Shown: positions 48,501 to 58,802 of the stretch, piece by piece | Layout of the letters: each line of letters begins with the position of its first letter | Numbering within the stretch: the first letter of the stretch is position 1 | NCBI RefSeq assembly: GCF_026914185.1 | Contig: NC_070574.1 | Location: 3,748,501-3,812,500 of the forward strand | Direction of reading: 5' to 3' | Length of the DNA stretch: 64,000 nt | DNA from: Puccinia triticina | Lineage: Eukaryota > Basidiomycota > Pucciniomycetes > Pucciniales > Pucciniaceae | Made by a program: the position numbers and the translations under genes | The notes under the pieces: model-generated | Told to the model about the DNA's origin: nothing | The model's database searches: none | What the model saw: the letters and a program-made list of their open reading frames with translations, nothing else

Positions 48501-48559
48501 ACAACAGGACTAATCTGAAGGCCAAGAGAAAGGTAATAGCTTTGGATGAAGAGGAATAG
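45556..48559 (+). pseudogene. hAT transposase pseudogene, multi-exon
   Basis: The exon chain can be followed by homology to hAT transposases: an exon ending near 45598 (QESLTDEEEL), one ending 45801, then 45878-46034, 46092-46277, 46347-46568, 46674-46933, 47004-47181, 47245-47417, from 47486, and on to 48559. The BED finger is rebuilt across an intron (YECKL|CSTKI ... CSNLNKHASICL). The core reads YLGINTWQSPNGYNIL and ICGIVSNNAKNNKVM; both Asn residues stand where the family has catalytic Asp. The C-terminus has SVNVEQSFSFGRDYV, the dimerisation block. Damage: an in-frame TGA at 47248-47250, and a shift of frame near 48236 between SGNTHG and MALDVLSCP. The many introns match hAT genes of rust fungi. 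Not functional as it stands. Confidence 0.85.
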
Positions 48560-49150
48560 TTGTCATCAGCTTTGTAGATAGTTAGTCAATACTATTACAT
48601 AGCTTTTTTTTATTAAAATGATATTTATTAAAAAAAAAGCGCGCAAAGTACCGCTGGTACCCGCCAGGCGGTGCCGGGTGCAGTACTTGGTCCCTACTTT
48701 GGGCAAAAAACGCAACCGGTACCCAGGTGTAAATTGTACCCGGGTCCAAATCGTTATTCTCTATGGAGCAGCGCTGGAGTAGCTCTGGAGCAGAAACCAA
48801 AGCTGCATCATGTCACTTGCCATCAAGTGACTATTTGTTTTTCCTGGTGTCCACTCAATTTTTGTCCAAAAGTCATTAGGTGGAAGGTATCTCCACTCAA
48901 TTACTGCACACCCTAATCATAGAGTGGAGGGTGTCTCCACTTGAGGTCTAGTAAACACAAGTACGTGTAGAATCTTAGGGTATACCAAGCATCAAGTGGA
49001 GGTACCCTCCACTTAATTACCAGTGTGTATACCATGGAGTGGATCAAAGATAAAGCTTTGTTGAACATACGCGCAACATATTTGTAGCCTGAATCACACA
49101 TGCTCACACGGCTGACATCATACAGTGTTCCCAAAAAAACATATGGCTTG

Positions 49151-49168
49151 GCACTCTCTAGAGAGTGC
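49151..49168. repeat. GCACTCTC/GAGAGTGC palindrome, copy 3
   Basis: GCACTCTCTAGAGAGTGC, perfect palindrome, followed by CACACATTCCCCCCTGG. Read on the minus strand, the order is CCAGGGGGGAATG, TG, palindrome: a polypurine tract followed by TG, as at the start of a 3' LTR. Confidence 0.6.
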
Positions 49169-50416
49169 CACACATTCCCCCCTGGTTTTTGATAGTAATA
49201 ACCCGTTGTGCTCTTGAGACGACTATAAACTATCACAATCTGAAACATATCTTGATTGTTCCTTTGATAGTTTTTATCAAAGAGGCCAGGTTTACCGGCT
49301 AATTCAGTCTTTGTAGACTAGTATCAATCCGCTATAATAGCGTAGACATAAATAAACACAAAATATTCCCTACTATATTCTTTTCCTTCTTCTCTATCTC
49401 TTTATTATAATTGTATCTAGTCCCTTTAGGTAATTCATATCCAGAATTACCTATTTATTTTGTCCAGCTAGCTCTCCGCGAGAGAGCACCAGCTGACACA
49501 GTCAACCAGTATGGAGCAGCCATTGACTGGGGCTACAACCCCTCTCAATGATCAGATTTACCAGTTCTCAAGAGGATTTGTAACTCCCTTCCCTGGCCAG
49601 TCAGTACTGGTCATCAAGGGAAGTTATGACACCTCTGGATGACCAGGTATTCTGGTCATTGGGAGAAGTTTTTATTCACCTTGATGATTGGTGATGTTGT
49701 ATTAGCCAGGTTCAAGCTGGTGAATTTAACAATAATTTTATTGCATTTTATCAATAAAATTACAGAAATCTTTCAACCATCAGTAAAAATAATAAATTTT
49801 CAGTTTCAGAAGAATCTGACCAACTTAAACAAATTGCAGATTTTTAATGCTATATTGGATAAACATGAAGTGGTCTATTGCCGCTGGGGTGTCACTTGTG
49901 GGGTTCATGCCATGGAATGTCTTTCATTTGAAAATTCATACACAGCAGGCCAGATTTTCTGGTGAATTCTCCACACATCTCTATCAGCTCTCCCATTAGC
50001 CAACAAAAATTTTACCAGCAGCATGCATTCAGTGAAGTATTCAAGTCTGGATGGCATGACACTACAAAGTTAGGGCAGAAAAACAGAGGTTTTGACTTCT
50101 GATTAATTGCTCTTATGATGACAGAAATGTGTTACTCCTTCCTAAGGAGGTACAGTGGAGAGAAACTGGGGAGTAAATTCTGGTTAGGTTAGGGGAGGAT
50201 GATCAGGTAAACCGATGCAGATGCAGAAAGTAGATTATTATAAACAGAAGCTCAATATACTTTCATCAGGAGGCATGCATGCATTCATAATTACTTAAAG
50301 ATCAATCCATCATATGTGTGACTCAAGTTAGCATTCAGTTCAAAAAAGATTGCTGCTTACTTGCAATTTGATATTGAACTGAATTCAGACAAGAAGAATG
50401 ATAAAATTACGGTCTG

Positions 50417-50434
50417 GCACTCTCTGGATAGTGC
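50417..50434. repeat. GCACTCTC palindrome, copy 4 (imperfect)
   Basis: GCACTCTCTGGATAGTGC with one mismatch, followed by AACAGATTCCTCCCTGGTGA. Same orientation as copies 2 and 3. Confidence 0.55.
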
Positions 50435-51389
50435 AACAGATTCCTCCCTGGTGAAAACCACAACAAATCAGGGAATAAACCCACAGCAGCTGCTGTGTTA
50501 GGACCAAGAACAATGAGGAGGCTGGGGAAATGAGAGAGAAGGGAAATGGCAAAAGAGTTTGCAAGGATGAGAAGAAATGAGGGAGGAGGGGAAAGGGTCT
50601 TAAGAAGGGAGGAGTTTGAGGAATGAGCAGGGATGGAGAAGGAAAACTGAACTCTGCATCTTGAGGATCTTGTAGTCTTGAGGCTTGAAGAGTGAAAGTG
50701 AAACTTGACTCTTGATGATCATCCTGGCAGCGGCAATGCTCCTGACTAGCTGGCCACAAGAGGGGCCACCACAACGGTTGCCTAGCTGAGACAATTTACT
50801 GCCTGGATAACAATCATCTCATAAAATTGGCATCAAATAGGTACCCCAGCTTCTCGGCATGCCTTTGCAGTCCTGACATGTTTTTTTCTCTTCTTGAACT
50901 CTGCGCTTCTAAAGTTGCAAACGGGCAAGTTGATGATACACTTTTGCGCGCTTTTGTTTTCAACCACGCTGTAGTTTTCACAAAACAAGGAATAAAAGGT
51001 AATAAAATCATGTGATTTAGTTCAAGAACAAATGTAGACTCTTTGTTTGGAATAATCCCATTTTCAAATGTTTATCAAAGGGTAGGCTATGGGTTTAGGG
51101 AAATCAGTCTTACTTCAAGGTGCTGTTGGCATGTGTGGTCTCTACATCTTTCTGCGTCTTTTGGCATTCAATTGCAGAAGATGTCAAATACTCAGTGGTG
51201 ATTCCAAATTTGCTTGATAAATCCCTGGCATTTGGGATGTGCACCAGGAAAAAAAAGTATTGAGTTGATGGCAAGTGACATGACACAGCTTTGCTCTCAG
51301 CTCCAACACTGCTCCAATGCTGCTCCTCTCTACCAGCACATCTAGGGCTCACATGACAGGTTTCAGGATCAAAGCACTCCATGTGACAA

Positions 51390-51600
51390 AACCAGATGAT
51401 TCTCAGCTTTGGCCCTGGCCCAGTTGATGCTCAGCTTTTATGGTGGCTGAGCTTATGCTCAGCTTTTATGGTGGCTGAGCTGATGCTCAGCTTTTGCCCT
51501 GGCCCAGCTGATGCTCAGCTTTGGCACCAGCCACCTGACAATCATCTTTGGCCCTGGCACAGCTGATGCTCAGCCTTGGCCTGATGCTCAGACTCAATGA
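51390..51600. repeat. GATGCTCAGCTTT minisatellite, array 1
   Basis: About eight diverged units of 20-30 bp built on GCTGATGCTCAGCTTTTGCC and GGCCCTGGCCCA. The same motif fills the element at 58803-59701. It sits behind a CACCAGGAAA end at 51242, so it is probably the left part of another copy of that element. Confidence 0.85.
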
Positions 51601-51687
51601 TCTTTATTTCATGTCCGAGGAGCAGACTTTAACCAGACAACTAGAGAGCCCCCCAGCAAGATCCAAAGGGGGGCCTGACCACAATAA

Positions 51688-51910
51688 CAGGGGACAGGAC
51701 AGGTGACAGGACAGGACAGGACAGGACAGGTAACAGGACAGAACAGGGGACAGGACAGAACTGGGGACAGAACAGAACAGGGTACTGGACAGGTAACTGA
51801 ACAGGTGACATGGACAGAACAGGACAGGGGACAGGACAGGAACAGGGGACAGGAACAGGGGACAGGAACAGGAGGACCACTTGGTCAAACAGGACAGGAC
51901 AGGATTAGAC
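51688..51910. repeat. GGACAGG minisatellite
   Basis: Irregular array of ACAGG/GGGGACAGGAACA units of about 5-13 bp over roughly 220 bp. It gives long open but meaningless frames on both strands. Confidence 0.9.
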
Positions 51911-52513
51911 CACTTGGTCAGACAGTTAAACAGGGGCCACTAGGCCAGACAGATAATGTGAGCAGAAGATGAAGTCAGAATTCTGACACACCCGGGGAGT
52001 ACCTCCACAGGGACATCACTTGGAACCCACAAGGATTCCACAATGAACCCGTGCAGCGGGCGGACCAGCGGCTCCTGGTCCACATGCCCACACGCTCACC
52101 ACCAGTTTGATACGGGGGGGGGTATCCACGGGATCACCTTGACGAATCCACAAAAGCCTTGGGCTTTCCGTGGGCACAGCGAGGACTCCTTGTGATACAA
52201 ACAAGAAACCCGGGCCACGGCAGCCCCACCATGAGTCAAATGGTCGGCTCCAAGTGGACCCTTGGTGGGTGTAACAACACCCTGAGCTTCACTGTGGTAT
52301 CCACTTGTGGAGGAAGGGGCACCATACATACTAAATCCGTCGGATATCATGTCATAAAGTTGTACTGGCAGGGTCCCAAGCTGCTGCATTGCAATCACTT
52401 GGCCGTGCAATTTGAGAAAAAATAACAATCACAAAAAAGGAAATCATGCAGAGAGAGAGAGAGAGAGCAACAGAGTGAAAAAACAAGAATGAAGGATATC
52501 ACAGAGGAAAAAG

Positions 52514-52521
52514 GCTGTCAG
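52514..52521. repeat. Left 8-bp target duplication of the TAACG MITE
   Basis: GCTGTCAG, identical to 52899-52906. Confidence 0.85.
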
Positions 52522-52898
52522 CAAAGGTGGGTAGTTACGTTGCCAATAACGGTAACGTAACGGTAACGTAAAAAATTTTCAGCCGTTATCGTTACCGTTA
52601 TTTGTAACGGCAGTGCATTACGGTACCGCTGGAACGTGACAGAAAAATATTGGTGTTCGTTACGTTACTGGCGCCTGCGGAGCGCCATATAACGCCCGAT
52701 AACGGCCAATTTTAGACCGTTACGCGTTATCTGGTGGATAACGCGCAGTAACAACCTCAAAAAAAGAGCCTGTTACGTTACGCACGAGGCATGCAAAGAC
52801 CCCGTTACAAATAACGTAACGGGAAGCTGCGGGTAACAAGGGTAGTTACGTTACCCAAATTACGTGAATAACGTAACTTAACGTAACTACCCATTGCT
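52522..52898. mobile_element. 377-bp hAT-type MITE packed with GTAACG/CGTTAC motifs
   Basis: Left end CAAAGGTGGGTAGTTACGTT; right end, inverted, AGCAATGGGTAGTTACGTTA. It is flanked by a perfect 8-bp direct repeat (GCTGTCAG). The interior has no coding frame but is filled with short GTTACG/CGTAAC words in both orientations (more than twenty), as in subterminal binding arrays that have met in the middle. Size, ends and an 8-bp duplication fit a non-autonomous hAT. Its ends differ from those of both larger hATs here, so its helper lies elsewhere. Confidence 0.85.
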
Positions 52899-52999
52899 GC
52901 TGTCAGCCCCCCAGGAAAGAAAAGAGCAAGACGCACAGCCAGCAGCAATCTTGGCTCGCCCCCCATCACAGCAGCACACACAATCTGGGCAGATATTTA

Positions 53000-53428
53000 A
53001 GACTTGTGTCAATATCTTCTACAGATAACAGGATCAGTCAGACTATCCTCACCACCTTTATGCGCAAAAAGTCCGTCAAATTAGACATTGCTATGAACGG
53101 TCAAGAAGCAGTGGATGAGTGGAGGACTGGGAGCTTCCATCTTGTCCTGGTCCGTAATCCATCCATCCTAATCTGGACATGCTTTGATTTTAACCTCAGA
53201 AGGATTTTTTTTCCGGACAATTGTAGATGGACTTGCAATTACCAGTGAAGGATGGGATTGAGGCAACAAAGGAGATCAGAGAAGACAAGCGGTTGGTGAA
53301 TATTGATGCATTTCCAACCTGCCTGTCTCCGCCTCCAGCTTTTCCCTTCCCCCTCCCGCTGGAACTGGAACAGCTAACTTTACCGCCTTGGCGCCCGCAT
53401 TCGGTCCTGGTCCCGGTGGCGAGAAACC
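53000..53428 (+). pseudogene. SSK1-like response-regulator receiver fragment
   Basis: Two exon-like pieces, about 53000-53149 and 53227-53428, separated by a spliceable intron (donor GTCCGT, acceptor TTGTAG). Together they read TDNRISQTILTTFMRKKSVK, GQEAVDEWRTGSFHLVL and MDLQLPVKDGIEATKEIRE, a response-regulator receiver most like fungal SSK1, the osmostress phosphorelay regulator. The phospho-acceptor Asp in MDLQLP is kept, but the upstream acidic pair is changed (ED expected, TD seen). The N-terminal part of SSK1 is missing, and after about 53310 the frame slips and then leaves the family. Because the intron is retained, this is a DNA-level copy, not a retrocopy. It lies among transposons and is probably a captured gene fragment. 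Confidence 0.7.
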
Positions 53429-54802
53429 TATTATGTCTATCACGGGCACTCTCGCTCAGGGGAAGGCTAAGAAAGTTGCTGACCATCTCCATCTGAGCTC
53501 CAATAAGGCCCGCAGAACTCAGTTGCGCGAAATGGCCCGGTTGGTCGAGCCTTCCTCGCTTCCCAACCCAAGCTCAAACCTCTGGACGCCCACAAAAAGT
53601 CTTTGTCAGCCAAGCAAAGCTCTTCGCGCTGGCGGAAGAGGTGTACGGCCGGAAAGTGGGTGGGGATGGATAAAATGTTTACCCATGTCCAGAAGAAGTT
53701 GATTGGCTGGCTGGGGGTGGTCGTCATTGGCAGGACTCCCCGGGCAAGCCAGACAAGGGCTGTGGGAGTGGGTAACGTTGGGCAGTGGTTGGCTGGGGGC
53801 TGCTGCTGCTGCTGGCTGGGTGTGTGATCCGGGAGTGCTGGAGGCAATGGTGCTGCTGGTTGAGTCGGGGGTAATCAGGGCTTACCTTGCCACAAGGGGA
53901 CTTTGTTGTTTTTTTGCAAAGTAAACCTAACCGGGTGGAGCAGTTTGACAGTGATGAGACCCACAATGCACCATGGCCGCGCTACAAGCATGTGTATAAG
54001 CATAAGCGGAAAAACTGTGGAATCAGCATCACAGAAATTGAGAAGTGTGGCTTCCACGGCACACAAAAGCTACTCTGGTGGACTCCACCGCAAATAAATT
54101 GACTCGCTTGGAGTCCACTGAAGTTTTCTTGTTGGAGCAATGAGGATCCAATAACCCTGTCCATTTCCGATGGGGAGCCCACAATTGCCTGGGGCACAGT
54201 GAATTCCACATTGGTTTCACCCATTGGATCCACACTGCCTCACGGTAAGAAGTACCCCCGGTGTGTAGTTCTTGACTTTAGATTTCCATGGAGAGACTGT
54301 GACAATATTGAACATTCTATGCAAGGATAATCATTTTTTGCAAACTTAGTTTGAATTGCATGAAAAACTATTTGCTTACATGCCGTTTGAGTTACAGTAA
54401 GACAACACATTATCACCCAACCAGGCCCCGTTCTTTCTGCCCTGACGCACTGCTGCTACCAGTCCACGTGTGCCGCAGTCCAGCCCTGTCTTTTCCGCTC
54501 CAATCCAAAATCCGTGATCCACAATCTGTGCATTCTGGTCCGCGCGTGACTTTCCGTAAGCTTTCCTAGCATGCTTTTCTGACATCATCCTCAGTGCTTA
54601 TGTCACCGGAAAGCACTCTTCCTGTGCCGCTCTGTGCATTCCCACCCGCGCTATCCCCGAGTGGACATTCTACCACGCTTGCCTATGTAAATAACCACAT
54701 CTGCCCCAGTTTTGAAGTCCTGCCCCCAGGATCTTCCCACACACTCAACACCTCTCCCATACCCATCACCCATCCTTTCCCACCCATCACTCCCCATTCA
54801 CC
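53429..54802. other. Unassigned repeat sequence
   Basis: A plus-strand frame from about 53400 (KAKKVADHLHLSSNKARRTQ, then PKLKPLDAHKKSLSAK in another frame) looks like a broken coding segment of unknown family. The rest shows no gene. Confidence 0.4.
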
Positions 54803-55630
54803 ATGGTAGCTTGCAATCGTTGCACTAGACTTGGCCTCCCTTGCGTCTACTCCCGCGCCGGTCGCGCCTGTAACAACTGCCAAGATTCAAAACGCCGCTG
54901 CTCCACCTTCACACCCAAATCCGACAGCTCTCGCAGACACCGCGAATTGCAAAATCGTCCGCCGCCGTCTGGATCCCCAAGTTCTCTTGTGTGGAACGTT
55001 CCCTGTCCATTATCTTGGTCAGCTCCGGCACCAAGTCGCCCTCCGCACACGGTGAAGACCTCATGATGCCTCCACCCAAACAAGCCGACTGCTTGAGCGT
55101 CAAAGATTACGTCTGCAAAGCCCAGGTGTGGGCCAGTAAACACAGTGTCAACCAGCCTCTTGTCTACAAATGTCTCAAACGGCCCCAGGAGCCCGCATTG
55201 TCCTCCGCCGCTGGACCATCTTCAGCTGCTAGGCCATCTTTCATTGCTGGATTGAAGCGACCCTTGGAGGACTCTTCAGAGCAATCTCCAAAGCGTCCAT
55301 GCCCCTCTGGTCCACAGACTCTAGGCCTTGCTGTCCGTCCGCGCGACCCAACGCCAATTGTTCTCTCCCCCGAGCTCCAGGTAAATAACTTTTCCGCTCT
55401 ACTGGTTGTTTCATTGCTAACTTTGAACACTTTTCCGCTTCAGCCACCCCAACCAAGGACACCAAGATGGCACTGAATGAGCCGTCCAATACCCCTTCCG
55501 GCTTGCCGCCCAGCTCTCCCCGGACCATACCGCACACCAAAATTCTGCAAGCCAGAGCCGCCCGCGCCTCCTCAATCCATATGTTGGAGTCCACCAACCC
55601 GCCCTCCCCGCCGGCCAATGCTGGTTGAGG
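54803..55630 (+). pseudogene. Cys-cluster protein of unknown family, probably broken
   Basis: Starts MVACNRCTRLGLPCVYSRAG followed by ACNNCQDSKRRCS: paired CxxC and CxxxxxC motifs that could bind zinc. Later blocks are coding-like but in different frames: YVCKAQVWASKH to SPELQ (about 55067-55380, followed by GTAAAT and an acceptor at 55444) and DTKMALNEPSNTPSGLPPSS (to a TGA near 55629). I could not join them without frame breaks. I know such Cys-headed genes as repeat-associated hypotheticals in rusts; the function is unknown. It may be a decayed multi-copy gene or a gene whose splicing I have not solved. Confidence 0.35.
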
Positions 55631-56967
55631 AGCGCCTCAACTCCTTGATCCGCCATGCGCTGCCGCCCGAGCCGTGTCTCCCGACTCTCCGCCTCCGCGC
55701 CCTCGAGCCGCGTCCGTGCCTACCCACCTGCCGCCTCCGCCCAAACGTACTACACAAAGGCGCAAACCAACAAGCACCCCAGCCTCACGCCCCCTTGAGG
55801 CGCCCAAGCGGCGAACTAGGCGGGTGGGAAAACATGCAGACGCCCGCTGGCGTCAGGATGACCTGTGCAATAGGGTGCCAACCCCAGCTCGCGGCACAGC
55901 CTGATGCCAGCCCAACCGTGACGCATGGCTGGCAACCCGCTGAGGCGCCCGGCTCGCGCCCTCAGCGGCACCTGCCAAGATCCCGCTCATCCTGACACCT
56001 TTTAGGCTTGGGCGGACAGGGGTGTATCACGGTGGCGCCACCGTGACTCCTGGTCACGCTGGCTTCCTGTAACGCCCACGTGGCGCATGTACTACTCGTG
56101 TCTGGTGGGCGCAGGGGCTTTTCCCGATTTGCCCGGGTGTGTACGCACCTTCCCTCAACTTCCAGAGTCTGTTCAGCGGCTGATCCTGGCTGATCTATCT
56201 CTTTCTACTGTTTCGGGTTTGGCGTTTAGGCCGTAGAAAAGCCTCTGGTCTCCTCTGGTCTTGGCAAGAGTCGGACACCTTCTGGTTGTTCCCCGCTAGA
56301 CTGATCCATGTACATATTTATGTACGCATTTGGCAGTAGGTTTCAGCAGGTCCTACCATCCTAGCAGGTCTCGGGCTGTCTTGGGTGCGGGCAAGACTGA
56401 TTTACTGCACAGGGTGTTTCATCTCAGTTTCTGCTGCCCATCAAAAAAACTACATACCCCCTAATTTGTTTGGTTAGCTTCTCACCACCTACCCAGTGTG
56501 CAAACCCGTCCCCAACTCTAGGTTCGGCAAAATCGGTGGACCGCTCACAATCTCTTGATTTTTTTTGTTTGCCCCACTGATCCAAGGTCCCATCTACCCA
56601 GGAGGGTAACCGACCCCCAATACAAGACCCTTCCCACAAAATCAGTGTAAGTTTCTCCAACTACATTTAACATTTCTTGCTAACCCCAACTGGCTGACAT
56701 CTTGTTTATTATTTGTTGCCAGCCAACAATAAAACATCTAGGAAAGCTCTGAAATCAGATTGAACCCTGTTGAGATGGCCAATAAGCAGTAAAGTTTCTC
56801 TTCCACTTATGTCAAACTCACACAATCAGCACCACTAATTTCTTTTTGTTTGTTTGGTTTTTTTATCCCTAATGCTATGATGTGATATGTATGGGATCTT
56901 GATGTATTATTAATTTGGGGACCTTGAATTGATCATCATAGGAAAAAAAATATGTGCAGGCAGCAAT
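55631..56967. other. Intergenic, repeat-like
   Basis: High-Pro frames until about 56000, then nothing gene-like. A T-rich stretch with GTTTGTTTGG words lies before 56870. No domain recognised. Confidence 0.4.
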
Positions 56968-57860
56968 AAAAAAAGAAGAACAAGCTGAATCGCGAGCGTA
57001 ATGGGCGTGCAAAACTCATAGAGGGTCAGATTGGTCCGTTGGGAAGGAAGTTCTGGTGGCTCAACACGGATTTTCTTGAGATGAATTTGTATCCTACAGT
57101 TCCATTTGCGCTCTGGCAAGGGAAACTCATACCAACCCGCTGCCCAACATCTGTGGAGATTGCCGCAGCATACAAACTGATCAGCAACTTTTGTCTTTTC
57201 AACACTGGGTGGAACGTTGTCCGGGACCCAGAGGATGAAAACTCAATTATTGCTATCATCGAGTTCACAAAATTCAATGACTTATTGGACCAGGAGAAAG
57301 ATGACCTCAACTTTATTTCCACCTTCCTACACAAATCAAAATCCTTTATCAATCCGATAGTTTGCGCAACACAAGCCTGGGTAGGACTAATGTGGGCGAT
57401 TGGGTGGAGGAAATCCTCTGATAAGGATCAGATTATCGGGAAATACATCAAGAAGTTTGCACCAAGTCAAGCTGAGGAGTTTGACAAACCTTCAACCTCT
57501 CCAACAGGGTATTGGACAGCTTTTTAAACAACTTGCTGAGATTCCTTTTGGCTCCAATCACAAAATCATGAAAGAGAACAACCTTCTTTCCTTGGGTGCC
57601 CTGGAGTACGGCAAGAAGCTTGAAGAATCAGATTGTTCACCACATCTAACATTTACAACCGACGGTTTTTTCAATCCGCCACACAAGGATGATCAAGATG
57701 TTTCCTAATTTGCCTTTGTTTTATCTTTTCCCACAGTTTCTGAAGATGGCCAATTGGCTACTAGCTCTGATAATTATGATATTTCCTCTGGATCTTTTTT
57801 ATTTCCTGATTACAAGTTTGGTATTAACTTCGATGGCCAGCATGGAATAGTTAAAATGAT
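56968..57860 (+). pseudogene. TET/JBP-family 2OG-Fe(II) dioxygenase, truncated
   Basis: The protein trace runs from NKLNRERNGRAKLIEGQIG through KFWWLNTDFLEMNLYPTVPF and PFALWQGKLIPTRCPTSVEI to FTTDGFFNPPHKDDQDVS. This is the fungal Tet-like dioxygenase family, of which basidiomycetes have many copies tied to Kyakuja/Dileera/Zisupton-type transposons. The iron-binding HxD motif (PPHKD) is present. Damage: a one-base shift near 57486 (EEFDK continues in the next frame as LQPLQQGIGQLF), a TAA at 57706-57708 inside VS*FAFVLSFPT where the family has Glu, and loss of the end after GINFDGQHGIVKMI at about 57860, so the distal His and the 2-oxoglutarate-binding Arg are absent. Intact members would oxidise 5-methylcytosine in DNA. 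This copy is dead. Confidence 0.85.
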
Positions 57861-58371
57861 CAATAAAGCTTTTGATGTCCTCAGAGTCGCGTATGGCATC
57901 AGGGATTTCAGGGGGTGGATCGTCATCCGGTTCACTCTCTTCTGCATCTGCTGGAAGGTCTTGTCTAGATAATTGAGTCTTGCTCCACTCTTTGCGTTGG
58001 TCTTTCTTGAACCATTCGACAGCCTTCTCACGGTCCAACTTGAAGGCTTGGTTGAGTTTGTATGATTTGCAATGTTCAGTAACTTGTTCTGGTGCCTGGC
58101 GGCCTGGAGGGTGGTATGGTTTCCTTGCAACCTTTGGGGCGCCTTGCTGATATTTCTTGGGGGCTTGCTCAAATCTAGTGTTATGGTAGTTTAGTTCAGG
58201 ACAGCCAACATATTCCTTGGTAGTGCCAAGCATCGTCAATTTGGCCTTGTGGAAGAGGGCCTGTCCCGCAAGTTGAAGGTCAGGTACTTCAATCCCTTTC
58301 AACATTGAAATTTCTCTCGCACATCCACACCGGTTGTCATGTGTAACTGGCAAGCAGAGAAAGCCTTCCAT
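57799..58371 (-). CDS. Unknown protein next to the TET/JBP break
   Basis: A 190-codon frame on the minus strand (MEGFLCLPVTHDNRCGCARE; KAKLTMLGTTKEYVGCPELN; FKKDQRKEWSKTQLSRQDLP; a Glu/Asp/Pro-rich stretch). It is charged, lacks a signal peptide, and has a Cys-containing N-terminus. I do not recognise the family. Its last ~20 codons overlap the reversed end of the TET/JBP fragment, so the natural C-terminus has been lost at the same junction (about 57860). It may be another gene of the same transposon group brought in by rearrangement. Coding status is uncertain. Confidence 0.4.
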   Translation of the reverse strand: MEGFLCLPVTHDNRCGCAREISMLKGIEVPDLQLAGQALFHKAKLTMLGTTKEYVGCPELNYHNTRFEQAPKKYQQGAPKVARKPYHPPGRQAPEQVTEHCKSYKLNQAFKLDREKAVEWFKKDQRKEWSKTQLSRQDLPADAEESEPDDDPPPEIPDAIRDSEDIKSFIDHFNYSMLAIEVNTKLVIRK

Positions 58372-58802
58372 GAGTCAGCCAACCAACAGGAAGCAGAAAT
58401 AATGATTGTATGGATGAAAAAGGGTTGGGGAACTAACCAATGCTGGGATTATTTTTGGGGAGGGTCGGTGAGTCTGGCTGGATTGTGGTTGGGTCTGGTT
58501 GAGCGCAGAGGGGGAGTTTGATAGGGGGGCATTTTTGCGGGGGAGCGGGTTGAGGGGTATGGGATTTTGAGAGAGGGAAGAACAGAGGGATTGAAAGAAT
58601 ATGGGCCCAGTGTCTGATTTTGTTGAGGTCTTTCCTTGGAATTTCAGACTTGCAGAACTGAAAGCTTTCTTGGCCTTGCTGTAGCTAAAGTAGCAAGAGT
58701 GAGGTCACATGTACTGGTGGCTAGTTAGGCTTCAAATTCAGTTTTGTGCGTGGGTCAATTCCAGTTAGCTTGCAAGCTAACTGTTGCTAAACATAGCACT
58801 TG

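Larger units (their letters stand above)
44064..48763 (+). mobile_element. Decayed 4.7-kb hAT element
   Basis: Starts TAGAGAATAACGATTTGGAC and ends with the inverse of the same bases, with 23 bp matching perfectly. Subterminal parts of both ends carry GGTACCCG/GGCGGTGCCGGGTGC words in inverted order (about 44090-44190 and 48650-48730), likely transposase-binding arrays. The interior has a multi-exon hAT transposase pseudogene. The 8 bases flanking each side (TCTGACAC and TGGAGCAG) differ, so no target duplication is visible; one side has probably been rearranged. Its right flank runs into a copy of the CACCAGGAAA-ended repeat, so this hAT inserted into, or recombined with, that older element. 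Confidence 0.85.
48764..52521. other. Repeat arm with LTR/Helitron-like and minisatellite pieces
   Basis: No host gene seen. Parts: a right end of the CACCAGGAAA repeat (to 48849), the minus-strand phrase KPGGNVWHSLESA next to the palindrome at 49151, A/T-rich sequence, the palindrome at 50417, a left end of the CACCAGGAAA repeat (51242) and two minisatellites. The frames present are short or low complexity. Confidence 0.5.

Noticed and set aside
51688..51910. Open frames across the GGACAGG array
   Set aside because: Low-complexity repeat gives open frames in several phases on both strands; not coding.
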